Assembly: GCA_964523575.1 (NCBI GenBank)
Contig: CAZGAV010000008.1
Location: forward strand, 8,626-72,625
Direction of reading: 5' to 3'
DNA length: 64,000 nt
Origin: DAOUTW01 sp964523575
GTDB taxonomy: Bacteria > Zixibacteria > MSB-5A5 > GN15 > JAAZOE01
In this document: positions 8,622 through 17,279 of the stretch, in pieces
How the letters are laid out: every line of letters begins with the position of its first letter
Position numbering within the stretch: position 1 is the first letter of the stretch
Position numbers and translations under genes: made by a program
The notes under the pieces: generated by a model
Told to the model about the DNA's origin: nothing
Database searches by the model: none
The model's input: the letters and a program-made list of their open reading frames with translations, nothing else

Positions 8622-10799
8622 CTATCGCCTCGGCCTCCGGCTGTTGCCTCCGCGACTCGGTCCGCCCCGCGACGGTCGCGGACCGGAATGGGCTCGCGGC
8701 GGAGGCGGAACATAACCTTCCGGCACCGGAAGCACCGCCTTGCGTGACAGCCGCACCTTGCCGTCGGAATCGACATTGATGCACTTGACCTTAATGCTGT
8801 CGCCCACGGAAAGCACATCCTCGACCCTTTCGACCCGTTCATAGGCTAATTCGGAAATATGAACCAGGCCGTCGGTGCCCGGGATTATCTCCACGAAAGC
8901 GCCGAAATCGGTAATCCGTCGGACTGTGCCCACATACTCTTTGCCGATCTCCGGCTCTTCGACGATTGCCAGAACGCGTTCGCGCGCGGCTTCGCCCGCG
9001 GCGGCTTCAACCGAGGCGATCAGGACCGTGCCGTCATCACTGATGTCGATCTTGGCGCCGGTTTCCTCGACGATAGCCCGAATGATTTTGCCGCCGGGTC
9101 CGATAACGTCGCCGATTCTCTCGGGATTGATCTTGATGGTGATAATTCGCGGCGCATACTGAGAAATCTCGCTGCGAGGCTGGTCGATGGCCTTGGCCAT
9201 TTCACCCAGGATATGAAGCCGGGCGGCCTTGGCCTTTTCCATCGCCATACGAATGGTCGCGGTATCCAGACCCTTGATCTTGATATCCATCTGCAGGGCC
9301 GTCAGTCCCTCACCGGTACCGGTGACCTTGAAATCCATATCGCCGAAATGATCTTCGTCGCCCAGGATATCGGTCAGGACGATAACCTTGTCCGATTCCT
9401 TGATCAGGCCCATGGCGATTCCGGCCACGGGCGCCTTGATCGGCACGCCGCAGTCCATCAGCGCCAGCGACCCGCCGCAAACGGAGGCCATCGAAGAGGA
9501 ACCGTTCGATTCCATAATATCGGAAACGATACGGATAGTATAGGGGAACAGATCGCCGACGGGAATGACCGGGTTGAGAGCCCGTTCGGCCAGCGCTCCA
9601 TGACCCACTTCACGACGGCCGACGCCGCGGATGGGGCGCACCTCGCCCACCGAAAACGGAGGGAAATTGTAATGGAGCATATATGACTTGGTTGACTCGC
9701 CTTCGAGTTCATCGAGGCGCTGTTCGTCGATTTTGGTGCCCAGCGTTACCGTCGCCAGCGCCTGAGTCTGGCCGCGTGTGAACAGGGCCGATCCATGCGT
9801 CCGCGGCAAAACCGAGACGTCGCAGGAAATCGGACGCACCTCATCGAATCCCCGGCCGTCCAGACGTTTACTCTCCTCGACGATGCGCCGCCGCATTTCG
9901 GCGTTGTCGCGATCATGAATATGAGCGCCGATCTCGGACGAGGCATCGGGAAATTCTTCCTTGAGAGCCTCGACGATTTCCTTTTTCAAATCGTGCTTGG
10001 CGATACTGCGCGCTTCCTTGTCGGCGATATCGTTGACGGTCTTGGTCCGGTCGCCCATCAGTTCGTCGACCCGGGCCAGCAGGGCTTCGTTTTTCTCCGG
10101 AGGAGCGAAAGCTCTTTTCTCTTTGCCGCACTTGGCGCGCAACTCATCGATGATGGCCGTGATCTGTTTGATATAACCGTGGCCGAACTCAATGGCCGCC
10201 AGCATGTCGTCTTCGGAGACTTCATAGGCGCCGCCTTCGACCATAGTGATGGAATCGGCCGTCCCGGCCAGGACGATATTGATGTCCGATTCCTCGATCT
10301 GCTCGATCGTCGGGTTGATAACCAGTTCGTTCTCGATACGACCCACCCTCACGGCGGCCAGGGATTCCGGAAAAGGAATATCGGATATGGCCAGAGAAGC
10401 TCCGGCGCCGATTATCCCCAGGATATCCGGATCGTTTTCCCGATCATGTGACAGGATGAGGTTTATGATCTGCGTATCATAGTGATATCCCTCGGGAAAC
10501 ATGGGACGTATCGGCCGGTCGATGATGCGGCAGGCGAGAATTTCCTTTTCCGACGGCCGTCCTTCGCGTTTGAAAAAGCCGCCGGGAATTTTACCCGCGG
10601 CATAGGACCGTTCGCGATATTCCACCGACAGGGGCAGAAAATCCTGCTTTTCGAAGGGGTCCCTTGAGGCGCAGACGGTCGTCAGGATCATCGTATCTCC
10701 ATAACGCACCGTCACGGCGCCGTTGGCCTGCTTGCCTATTTTTCCGTTCTCGATTATCAGCTTCCGTCCGCCGATTTCCAATTCTACCGAATTAATCAT
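8622..10799 (-). CDS. pnp: Polyribonucleotide nucleotidyltransferase (PNPase)
   Basis: 725-residue phosphorolytic 3'-5' exoribonuclease. Two RNase PH domains flank an all-alpha linker. They are followed by a KH domain around residues 555-615 (IGDVIGPGGKIIRAI) and an S1 domain around 620-690 (GTVRRITDFGAFVEI). The protein ends in a short basic Pro/Arg/Gly tail (PPPPRAHSGPRPSRGG...) that could add RNA affinity. Start ATG at 10799, 20 nt after rpsO. The rpsO-pnp pairing is conserved across bacteria, and PNPase often autoregulates from the rpsO-pnp leader. No clear RNase III hairpin stands out in the 20-nt gap. Confidence 0.98.
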   Translation of the reverse strand: MINSVELEIGGRKLIIENGKIGKQANGAVTVRYGDTMILTTVCASRDPFEKQDFLPLSVEYRERSYAAGKIPGGFFKREGRPSEKEILACRIIDRPIRPMFPEGYHYDTQIINLILSHDRENDPDILGIIGAGASLAISDIPFPESLAAVRVGRIENELVINPTIEQIEESDINIVLAGTADSITMVEGGAYEVSEDDMLAAIEFGHGYIKQITAIIDELRAKCGKEKRAFAPPEKNEALLARVDELMGDRTKTVNDIADKEARSIAKHDLKKEIVEALKEEFPDASSEIGAHIHDRDNAEMRRRIVEESKRLDGRGFDEVRPISCDVSVLPRTHGSALFTRGQTQALATVTLGTKIDEQRLDELEGESTKSYMLHYNFPPFSVGEVRPIRGVGRREVGHGALAERALNPVIPVGDLFPYTIRIVSDIMESNGSSSMASVCGGSLALMDCGVPIKAPVAGIAMGLIKESDKVIVLTDILGDEDHFGDMDFKVTGTGEGLTALQMDIKIKGLDTATIRMAMEKAKAARLHILGEMAKAIDQPRSEISQYAPRIITIKINPERIGDVIGPGGKIIRAIVEETGAKIDISDDGTVLIASVEAAAGEAARERVLAIVEEPEIGKEYVGTVRRITDFGAFVEIIPGTDGLVHISELAYERVERVEDVLSVGDSIKVKCINVDSDGKVRLSRKAVLPVPEGYVPPPPRAHSGPRPSRGGPSRGGNSRRPRR

Positions 10800-10819
10800 T
10801 AAATCGTCCTTCCTTCCAA

Positions 10820-11098
10820 CTAACGCCTCAGCCCGAGTTCCGCGATCAACTGCCGGTAGCTCTCAATATCCGTAGCCATGAGATAATCGAGAAGACGACG
10901 GCGCTGGCCGACCATCTTCAACAGACCCCGACGCGAATGAAAGTCTTTCTTGTGAACTTTCAGGTGATTGGTCAAGTGATTGATCCGCTCGCTCAGCAGA
11001 GAAACTTGCACCTCCGGTGAGCCGGTATCGGTTTCATGCAACCGATGTTTTTCGATAATTTCCTGTTTCTTCTCTTTACTCGTAGACACTTCTCCCAC
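10820..11098 (-). CDS. rpsO: 30S ribosomal protein S15
   Basis: 92 residues, close to the usual 89. It has the S15 signature HxxDTGSPEVQVSLLSERI, the LTNHLKVHKKDFHSRRGL RNA-binding helices and a C-terminal RRRLLDYL segment. It binds 16S rRNA at the three-way junction during 30S assembly. It lies between ribF (7-nt gap) and pnp, the classic bacterial position. Confidence 0.98.
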   Translation of the reverse strand: MGEVSTSKEKKQEIIEKHRLHETDTGSPEVQVSLLSERINHLTNHLKVHKKDFHSRRGLLKMVGQRRRLLDYLMATDIESYRQLIAELGLRR

Positions 11099-11104
11099 TC
11101 CTCT

Positions 11105-12031
11105 TTATTTGAGTAATTTCAATATCTTCGTCTTGTCGCGGGCGATCTGTTCCGATAATGCCTCGGCCGATTCAAAACGAGCATTGGAACGCACGAAATG
11201 TCTCGGGAACAAGGTCACCTCCGAACCGTAAATATCGCGGTCAAAATCGAAGAGATTGGCCTCGACCGAAACGCTTTTCTCGGGATTGAACATGTTGATC
11301 CCGAGAAACATCATCCCGCGGTAATCGTCGCCGTTGACCGAAGCGGTGCACGAATACACGCCCTCCGGCGGCAACAGCTTGCGCGCCGCCCAATCGAGAT
11401 TGATGGTGGGCCAGCCCAGTTTCTTCCCGCGGCCGAGCCCCCGGATAACCGTTCCGTGGATGGCATAGGCATGGCCCAGCATGGCCACCGCCTCGTCCCA
11501 TTGCCCGGCCCGAATCGCCCGGCGGATACGGCTCGATGATATCGGTGCTCCTTCGTAGGTGACCGGTTCGACGACTTCGACTTCGAAGCCCTCCCGGTCG
11601 CCGATAAGTTTCAACTGCTCGATATTACCGGACCGTTTGTGGCCGAAACTGTGATCGTACCCGACCACCAGCGCCTTGATGCCGAAACGTTCCACCAGGA
11701 CTTCCTTGGCGAAATGATCGGCCGTGGTATGGCGCAGTTTTTCGTCGAACCGGAGAATAACCAGCGAACCCTCGAACCGTTTTTCGAGGATGTTGATTTT
11801 TTCCTCCGGCGTCGTCAACAGCAAAGGCGGATCGTCGGGCGTGACCAGAACCCGTGGATGAGGATGAAAGGTAATCGCTACCGGTGGCAATCCCAGCGAT
11901 TGCGCTTTCGACTCCAGCCGTCGGAAGATCGAGGCGTGCCCGAGATGGAAACCGTCGAAGGTTCCCAGGGTCGCCACGCAGGGGCCGCCCTGTTTCTCGG
12001 CGAAGGCGTCGGCTGATTTGTAAACCTGCAA
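11105..12031 (-). CDS. ribF: Bifunctional riboflavin kinase/FMN adenylyltransferase
   Basis: 308 residues. The N-terminal nucleotidyltransferase domain carries GTFDGFHLGH near residue 23 and an ISSSRIR motif, and makes FAD from FMN. The C-terminal riboflavin kinase domain, from about residue 185, carries GLGRGKKLGWPTINL. The start is TTG at 12031, two bases past the truB stop, with no strong Shine-Dalgarno. Translation is therefore probably coupled to truB. No other plausible start exists before the nucleotide-binding motif. The truB-ribF-rpsO order is standard. Confidence 0.96.
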   Translation of the reverse strand: MQVYKSADAFAEKQGGPCVATLGTFDGFHLGHASIFRRLESKAQSLGLPPVAITFHPHPRVLVTPDDPPLLLTTPEEKINILEKRFEGSLVILRFDEKLRHTTADHFAKEVLVERFGIKALVVGYDHSFGHKRSGNIEQLKLIGDREGFEVEVVEPVTYEGAPISSSRIRRAIRAGQWDEAVAMLGHAYAIHGTVIRGLGRGKKLGWPTINLDWAARKLLPPEGVYSCTASVNGDDYRGMMFLGINMFNPEKSVSVEANLFDFDRDIYGSEVTLFPRHFVRSNARFESAEALSEQIARDKTKILKLLK

Positions 12032-12033
12032 TG

Positions 12034-12966
12034 TCAGATCAATACCCTAACATATGAAAAAAAATCCGCTCTTGTGTTCCGTTTCATTGTACCGGTATCG
12101 CAATTCGATTTCCCAATGGCCATTATTTCGCCCCGCTCATCGGCCATGCTGATCAGGTCGCCCGTTACAAACTCACCTTGACATCCGACGATGTCCTGCG
12201 GGGCTGGAATACCGCCGTTTTTGATCAAACTCCGGGCGCTGTTCCTGATATTAATAACCGGAAAATCCAATATCTGTTCTATGGGGTGGATATATTTCTC
12301 CAGATTCCCGCTCGAGTGGGCCACCTCGGTTTCGGTCAGGCTGAGAGCCTCCAAAATATCGAAAGGCCCCACGCTTTGCCGCTCAAGGGCCGAAAGATGG
12401 GCCCCGCAGCCGATTGCCCGGCCGATGTCGTCGGCCAGGACTCGGATATAAGTGCCCTTCGAACACCGCACCCGCACCACAAAGCTGGGCGACACATGGC
12501 CTTCAAGGGTTAATTCCTTGATTTCCACCTCACGGGTCGGGGTGTCAACTTCCTGTCCCCGGCGCGCATATTTATATAATTCCCGACCATCGACCTTAAC
12601 GGCCGAAAAAGCCGGCACCTTTTGCGGGATGATACCCGTAAACTGTTTCAGCACCTTCTCCAAATCGGATTCGGTCAGATCCGGCGCCTCGCCGGAATAC
12701 GTCAGCGTTCCCTCGCTGTCAAGCGTATCCGACGTCTGCCCCAGGGTAATTTCGGCCTGATAACTTTTATCCCATTCCGTCAAAAACTGCGTCAGCTTGG
12801 TGGCCCGGCCCAGACAGATCAGCAGAAGACCCGACGCCATCGGATCCAGAGTCCCGGTATGGCCGACTTTCTTGGCCTCGGTGATCCGCCGCAGACGGTA
12901 AATCACGTCGTGACTGGTCATGCCGGACTCTTTATGAACCGGCAAAATGCCGTTATACCGATCCAT
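12034..12966 (-). CDS. truB: tRNA pseudouridine(55) synthase
   Basis: 310-residue TruB. It makes pseudouridine 55 in the T-loop of tRNAs. The catalytic aspartate is Asp41 in GHTGTLDPMASGLL, and the conserved KxSGxTSHD region is near the N-terminus. A RCSKGTYIRVLADDIG motif and a C-terminal PUA-like segment follow. The start overlaps the end of the rbfA-nrnA fusion gene by 14 nt, indicating coupled translation. Confidence 0.97.
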   Translation of the reverse strand: MDRYNGILPVHKESGMTSHDVIYRLRRITEAKKVGHTGTLDPMASGLLLICLGRATKLTQFLTEWDKSYQAEITLGQTSDTLDSEGTLTYSGEAPDLTESDLEKVLKQFTGIIPQKVPAFSAVKVDGRELYKYARRGQEVDTPTREVEIKELTLEGHVSPSFVVRVRCSKGTYIRVLADDIGRAIGCGAHLSALERQSVGPFDILEALSLTETEVAHSSGNLEKYIHPIEQILDFPVINIRNSARSLIKNGGIPAPQDIVGCQGEFVTGDLISMADERGEIMAIGKSNCDTGTMKRNTRADFFSYVRVLI

Positions 12967-14296
12967 TCAATCTGTCCTTGATATATTTCACGATTGTTTC
13001 GCGGGCCTTTTCCAACGGCAATTCGACGACACATCCGGAGGCATTGATATGGCCGCCGCCGCCGAAATGGGCGGCGATATCGGCCACGTCGACATCTTTC
13101 TGTGACCGGAAAGACACTTTGGTCTGATGGTTGTCAACCTCGGTAAACAGCACGCCCAGTTCGACGCCGTTGGGGTACATCGAATAATTGACCAACCCCT
13201 CGGTGTCGCCCTGGCCCGCTTCCGCCGCCTGCATCATTTTCCGGTCAACCGTCAACAGGCACAAACGCCCGTTCATCTGGTACTGCATCTCAGATATGGC
13301 CAGTCCGGTCAGGCGAACGACCTGCGGTCTGAGATTGTAGTAAACATTGTCGGTGATCTCGGCCGCGTTGGCGCCCAGCTCCATCAAATGAGCCGCCGCC
13401 ATGAGACAGGCCGGCGTCGTACTGCTGTAATGAAAACGTCCGGTGTCGGTCAGGATCGCCGTGTACAGATTGGTCGCCATATCACGGGAGATAGGATACG
13501 ATCCCTGTTGAAGGATATCGTAGATCATCTCCCCGGCCGCCGCCGCCTCGATTATCTTCAGGTTGACGGCCCCGAATTCGACGTTGTCCTGATGATGGTC
13601 GATATTGATGACGACCGTTTCCGGCCCGATCAGCCGCTGAACCCGCCCGATTCGTTCCAGATTCGAGCATTCGATTACCACGGCGGTGTCGAACGGCCCG
13701 ACTTCGCCGCTGAGCTTTTCGATATCCAGCACGGCCTCGATGCCGGGCATGAATCGATATTTATCCGGGATGACCCCTTCGTTGACGAGCGTATGCTCGA
13801 TATTATTGTCTTCCAGAAAGCCGGCCAGGCCCAGTTGCGATCCGAGGGAATCGCCGTCGGGGCTTTTATGCGCCGTGACCAGAACTTTCTTCGATTTGAG
13901 CAGAGTGTCGATTATTTTTTGTCTGATCAACGTATCCTTCTTCTCTTCCGTTTCGGACATGACCTCTTCGATCAGGTTCACCATCCGCATCCCCTCCACC
14001 AGCGAGGTGTCATAGTGGAGCGAAACTTCCGGCATCCGGCGCAGTCTCATTCGATGAGCCAGCTCGGCCTGAATATATCCGGCGGCGTGATCGAAAATTT
14101 CCTGGACTCTCTCCCGTTTATCTTCATCGCCCAGCACGGTATAAAAAATTCTGGCGTAACGAAGGTCGTCGCTGACTTTGACGCCGCTGACCGTCACCAG
14201 CAATTCCGAACGGTCCTGCATCATGGCCGAAATCACCTCCGAGGCGTCACGGCGCATCTGGTCGGCCACCCGCTGAGATCTTTTAAACGACTTCAT
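12953..14296 (-). CDS. RbfA-NrnA fusion: ribosome-binding factor A fused to DHH/DHHA1 oligoribonuclease/pAp phosphatase
   Basis: 447 residues from the ATG at 14296, whose A is shared with the last base of the TAA of the upstream DUF503 gene (TAATG coupling). Residues 1-~118 are RbfA, the 30S maturation factor (QMRRDASEVI, VSGVKVSDDLRYARIFYTVLG, LRRMPEVSLHYD). Residues ~125-447 are a NrnA-type DHH phosphoesterase: HKSPDGDSLGS at 143-153, IDHHQDN around 233-235, and the DHHA1 GGGGHINASGC at 412-422. That domain degrades nanoRNA or pAp. In most genomes these are adjacent separate genes. No stop, frameshift or spacer lies between them here, so one polypeptide would join ribosome assembly with nanoRNA removal. 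An ORF extension upstream to 14434 overlaps the previous gene and looks non-coding. Confidence 0.9.
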   Translation of the reverse strand: MKSFKRSQRVADQMRRDASEVISAMMQDRSELLVTVSGVKVSDDLRYARIFYTVLGDEDKRERVQEIFDHAAGYIQAELAHRMRLRRMPEVSLHYDTSLVEGMRMVNLIEEVMSETEEKKDTLIRQKIIDTLLKSKKVLVTAHKSPDGDSLGSQLGLAGFLEDNNIEHTLVNEGVIPDKYRFMPGIEAVLDIEKLSGEVGPFDTAVVIECSNLERIGRVQRLIGPETVVINIDHHQDNVEFGAVNLKIIEAAAAGEMIYDILQQGSYPISRDMATNLYTAILTDTGRFHYSSTTPACLMAAAHLMELGANAAEITDNVYYNLRPQVVRLTGLAISEMQYQMNGRLCLLTVDRKMMQAAEAGQGDTEGLVNYSMYPNGVELGVLFTEVDNHQTKVSFRSQKDVDVADIAAHFGGGGHINASGCVVELPLEKARETIVKYIKDRLNGSV

Positions 14297-14577
14297 TACA
14301 TCAACTCGATATCGTAATTGACCAGGAATATTTCCGCTTCCCGTTCCACCATATTCACAATGGACGTCAACTGACTCTGGGCATGAGCGCTTTGATTGGA
14401 TACGACGGCGGCGCCCAGTCGGCAGATTTGCCATTTGTCGTTTTCGCCGACTTCCGCTACCGCGGCGTTATGATGATTGCGTATACGCGCTATCAGCGAC
14501 TTGACCACCCGGCGCTTGTCCTTCAGCGATCTCGCCGCCGGGATATTAATCGTCAACTCCAATCTACCGACAACCAC
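14296..14577 (-). CDS. DUF503 (YlxP-like) protein
   Basis: 93-residue small protein with the DUF503 signature: ELTINIPAARSLKDKRRVVKSLIARIRN at the start, then VAEVGENDKWQICRLGAAVVSN. The family is widely found between infB and rbfA, as in Bacillus ylxP, and is structurally a small ferredoxin-like fold. Function is not firmly established; a role near ribosome assembly is inferred from position. It starts 2 nt after infB, and its stop overlaps the rbfA-nrnA start by one base. Confidence 0.92.
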   Translation of the reverse strand: MVVGRLELTINIPAARSLKDKRRVVKSLIARIRNHHNAAVAEVGENDKWQICRLGAAVVSNQSAHAQSQLTSIVNMVEREAEIFLVNYDIELM

Positions 14578-14579
14578 CT

Positions 14580-17210
14580 TTACAATTTCCGCGACGTCTC
14601 AATCAGGGTATAACCCTCGATCAGATCGCCGACTTTCAAATCGTCGAATTTTTCCAGTCCGATACCGCATTCAAGCCCCGCGCTCACTTCTTTAACGTCG
14701 TCCTTGAAACGTCTCAGGGACGATATGGCCCCTTCATAGATGACGACGCCGTCGCGGCTGAGGCGAATCCGGTCGCCTCGATGGAGTCTGCCCTGCTGAA
14801 CATAGGAACCGGAGATCATGCCGATTTTGGGAACCTTGAAAGTCTGCCGCACTTCGGCCGTGCCGACCCACTTCTCGACCACCTCGGGCTTCAAAAGACC
14901 CTCGATAGCCTTGGTGATATCTTCCTGAACCTCGTAAATAATCGAGTAGGTGCGGATATCGACCTTCTCCCGCAGGGCCATCTCACGAGCGCGCAAATCA
15001 GCCGTGACATGAAAACCGACGATGATGGCATTCGAGGCCGCGGCCAGCAGGACGTCCGATTCGGTGATGGCGCCGACCCCTGAACGGATGATATCCACCC
15101 GGACTTCTTCGTTGCCGATACCGCTCAACGTCTCGGACAAAGCCTCGACCGATCCGGCGACGTCGCCCTTGATAATAATCTCCAGGGCCGTGATCTGGCC
15201 GTCCTTGATTTTCTCATAAACCGATTCCAGCGTCGTCGGAGTCCCGACCCGCCGGATATCATATTCCCGCTTGATCTGCTGACGTTTGAGCGCTATAAAC
15301 CGCGCCTCGGCTTCGTTGTCGGTCGCCGTGAAGGGATCGCCGGCCAGCGGCACCCCCGAAATACCGGTCACCTGAACCGGGGTCGAGGGTCCGGCTTCAG
15401 TCAGTTCTTCGCCGTGGTCATCGACCATAGCCCGGACACGGCCGTTAAAACTCCCCGCCACAAAGGGGTTGCCGACTCGCAGAGTTCCCTTTTGGACCAG
15501 CACGGTGGTGACTGTGCCCCGGCCTTTTTCGAGACGAGCTTCGATAACCGTACCCAGAGCCTTGATGCTGGGATCGGCCTTCAATTCCATCATCTCCGCC
15601 TGCAGGAGAACCATCTCGAGCAGTTTATCCACGCCTGTCCCCTGCTTAGCCGAAATTTCGACCATAATGGTCTTTCCGCCCCAGGCCTCATCCATGACGT
15701 TGTACTTGGACAATTGCTGGCGGACGGAATCGGGATTGGCGGCGGGCAGGTCCATCTTATTGATGGCCACGATAATCGGCACGCCGGCGGCTCGCGCATG
15801 GTCGATGGCTTCGACCGTCTGAGGCATCACCGCCTCGGTGGCCGATACCACCAGAATCACGATATCGGTCACCTGCGCCCCGCGGGCCCGCATCGCTGAA
15901 AAGGCCTCATGACCGGGCGTATCCAGAAAAGTGATCATGCCCCGATCGGTGCGAACGGAATAGGCGCCGATATGCTGGGTGATTTTGCCCGCTTCCCCGG
16001 AAACGATATTCGATTCGCGGATGTAGTCCAGCAGGGTCGTTTTGCCATGATCAACATGACCCATGATGGTCACCACCGGAAAACGAGGTTCCAGGTTGAC
16101 TTCTTCTTCCTGATCTATAATCAGTTCCGCCGGTTCCTCGACCTCTTTGATATTGAAGCCGAATTCCAGCGCCAGAGTTTCGATAGTATCCAAATCCAGG
16201 CGTTGATTGATCGAGGCCAGCATACCCAGCTCCATACACTTCCCGATCAATTCCGCCGGCTTCTTGTCGAGGAGCTTGGCCAGTTCGGAGAGGGTCATGA
16301 ATTCGGTAACTTCGATTGTAGGCACGCCGTCCTCGACGGCGATATCATCCTGGCCGCCGCGCCTCCGATACCGTTTGGTCTTCTTGGGTCCTTCGATATT
16401 GGCCATCGTCTTTTTGAATGACAGTTTGACTGCCGCCGTGTCCACTTTGTGCGCCGCCCGGCCTTTTTTGCTTCGATCTCGTTTTTTTCGTTTTTTATCC
16501 GCTTTGGCAGTGGCCGCGCTTTGCTGAAGCTTCTTTTCGATTTTCTTGACCGCTTCGGGCGAAACCGTCACGCCCCCGGCCGGAGCCGGGGTTCTCTTCG
16601 GCTTGCCTTTGGGCCTGGGTGGCCTCCTTTCGGTACTGACCGCCGCCGCCGCCTTGGCCCGGGCCGCAGGAGTGCTCGGCGGCTTGGCCGTCGGCCTCGA
16701 TCCCCTTTCCACCGGCCGCCGCACCGGGGATTCCACCGGTTTGGCTTTGGGAACCGGCTGAGGTGCCGGCTTGGGCTTGGGCTTGGGTTCTTCGACCGGT
16801 GCCGTTTTCCGGATAGTCACTTTGTCGGCCGCCGCCTGCCGCGCCTTCTCTTCAGCTTTCTCCAATTCCTTGGCGGCGCGGACCCGGGCCTTCTTGTCGG
16901 ACAGAGCTTTTTTCTTTTTCGCCAGAGCTTCGGCTCGCCGCCTCAGGGCCGCTTTTTCAGCCTCCTCGCGCCGCTTTTGGGCTTCCACTTCCAGCCGCCG
17001 TTTCTGCCGGGCCTCGTCTTCCTTTTTGACAACCTCAATCTCGCGTTTGAACTTGTCCTTGATCGCTTCCAGCATATCATCGCTGGCCACCGACATGTGC
17101 GACTTGATGGTAAAACCCAGACCCCGCAATACTTTCAACAAAGCATCACTGGAAATGTTATATTCCTTGGCTATGTCGTAAATACGCGTCTTGGTCTTTT
17201 TATTATCCAA
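14580..17210 (-). CDS. infB: Translation initiation factor IF-2
   Basis: 876 residues. The N-terminal ~300 residues are long and highly charged: a small IF2N helix pair (YNISSDALLKVLRGLG), then Lys/Ala/Glu/Pro-rich sequence with coiled-coil character and a second IF2N-like segment (TEFMTLSELAKLLDKKPAELI). The GTPase domain has G1 GHVDHGKT at residues 384-391, G3 DTPGHE and G4 NKMD, followed by domains II-IV that bind fMet-tRNA. It positions initiator tRNA on the 30S subunit. The gene lies 69 nt after nusA. The ylxR and L7Ae-like genes that normally separate nusA and infB in Firmicutes are missing. Confidence 0.98.
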   Translation of the reverse strand: MDNKKTKTRIYDIAKEYNISSDALLKVLRGLGFTIKSHMSVASDDMLEAIKDKFKREIEVVKKEDEARQKRRLEVEAQKRREEAEKAALRRRAEALAKKKKALSDKKARVRAAKELEKAEEKARQAAADKVTIRKTAPVEEPKPKPKPAPQPVPKAKPVESPVRRPVERGSRPTAKPPSTPAARAKAAAAVSTERRPPRPKGKPKRTPAPAGGVTVSPEAVKKIEKKLQQSAATAKADKKRKKRDRSKKGRAAHKVDTAAVKLSFKKTMANIEGPKKTKRYRRRGGQDDIAVEDGVPTIEVTEFMTLSELAKLLDKKPAELIGKCMELGMLASINQRLDLDTIETLALEFGFNIKEVEEPAELIIDQEEEVNLEPRFPVVTIMGHVDHGKTTLLDYIRESNIVSGEAGKITQHIGAYSVRTDRGMITFLDTPGHEAFSAMRARGAQVTDIVILVVSATEAVMPQTVEAIDHARAAGVPIIVAINKMDLPAANPDSVRQQLSKYNVMDEAWGGKTIMVEISAKQGTGVDKLLEMVLLQAEMMELKADPSIKALGTVIEARLEKGRGTVTTVLVQKGTLRVGNPFVAGSFNGRVRAMVDDHGEELTEAGPSTPVQVTGISGVPLAGDPFTATDNEAEARFIALKRQQIKREYDIRRVGTPTTLESVYEKIKDGQITALEIIIKGDVAGSVEALSETLSGIGNEEVRVDIIRSGVGAITESDVLLAAASNAIIVGFHVTADLRAREMALREKVDIRTYSIIYEVQEDITKAIEGLLKPEVVEKWVGTAEVRQTFKVPKIGMISGSYVQQGRLHRGDRIRLSRDGVVIYEGAISSLRRFKDDVKEVSAGLECGIGLEKFDDLKVGDLIEGYTLIETSRKL

Positions 17211-17279
17211 AGCACTCCTCCAAATAGCGACGACAATGAAACTTCACGCCACTCGATCCATGAGTCCAATACTACCGGG

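Noticed and set aside
13127..14317. 396-residue plus-strand open frame opposite the RbfA-NrnA gene
   Set aside because: It is antisense to a strongly supported gene and its composition (His/Gln/Arg/Asp-rich) is non-coding-like.
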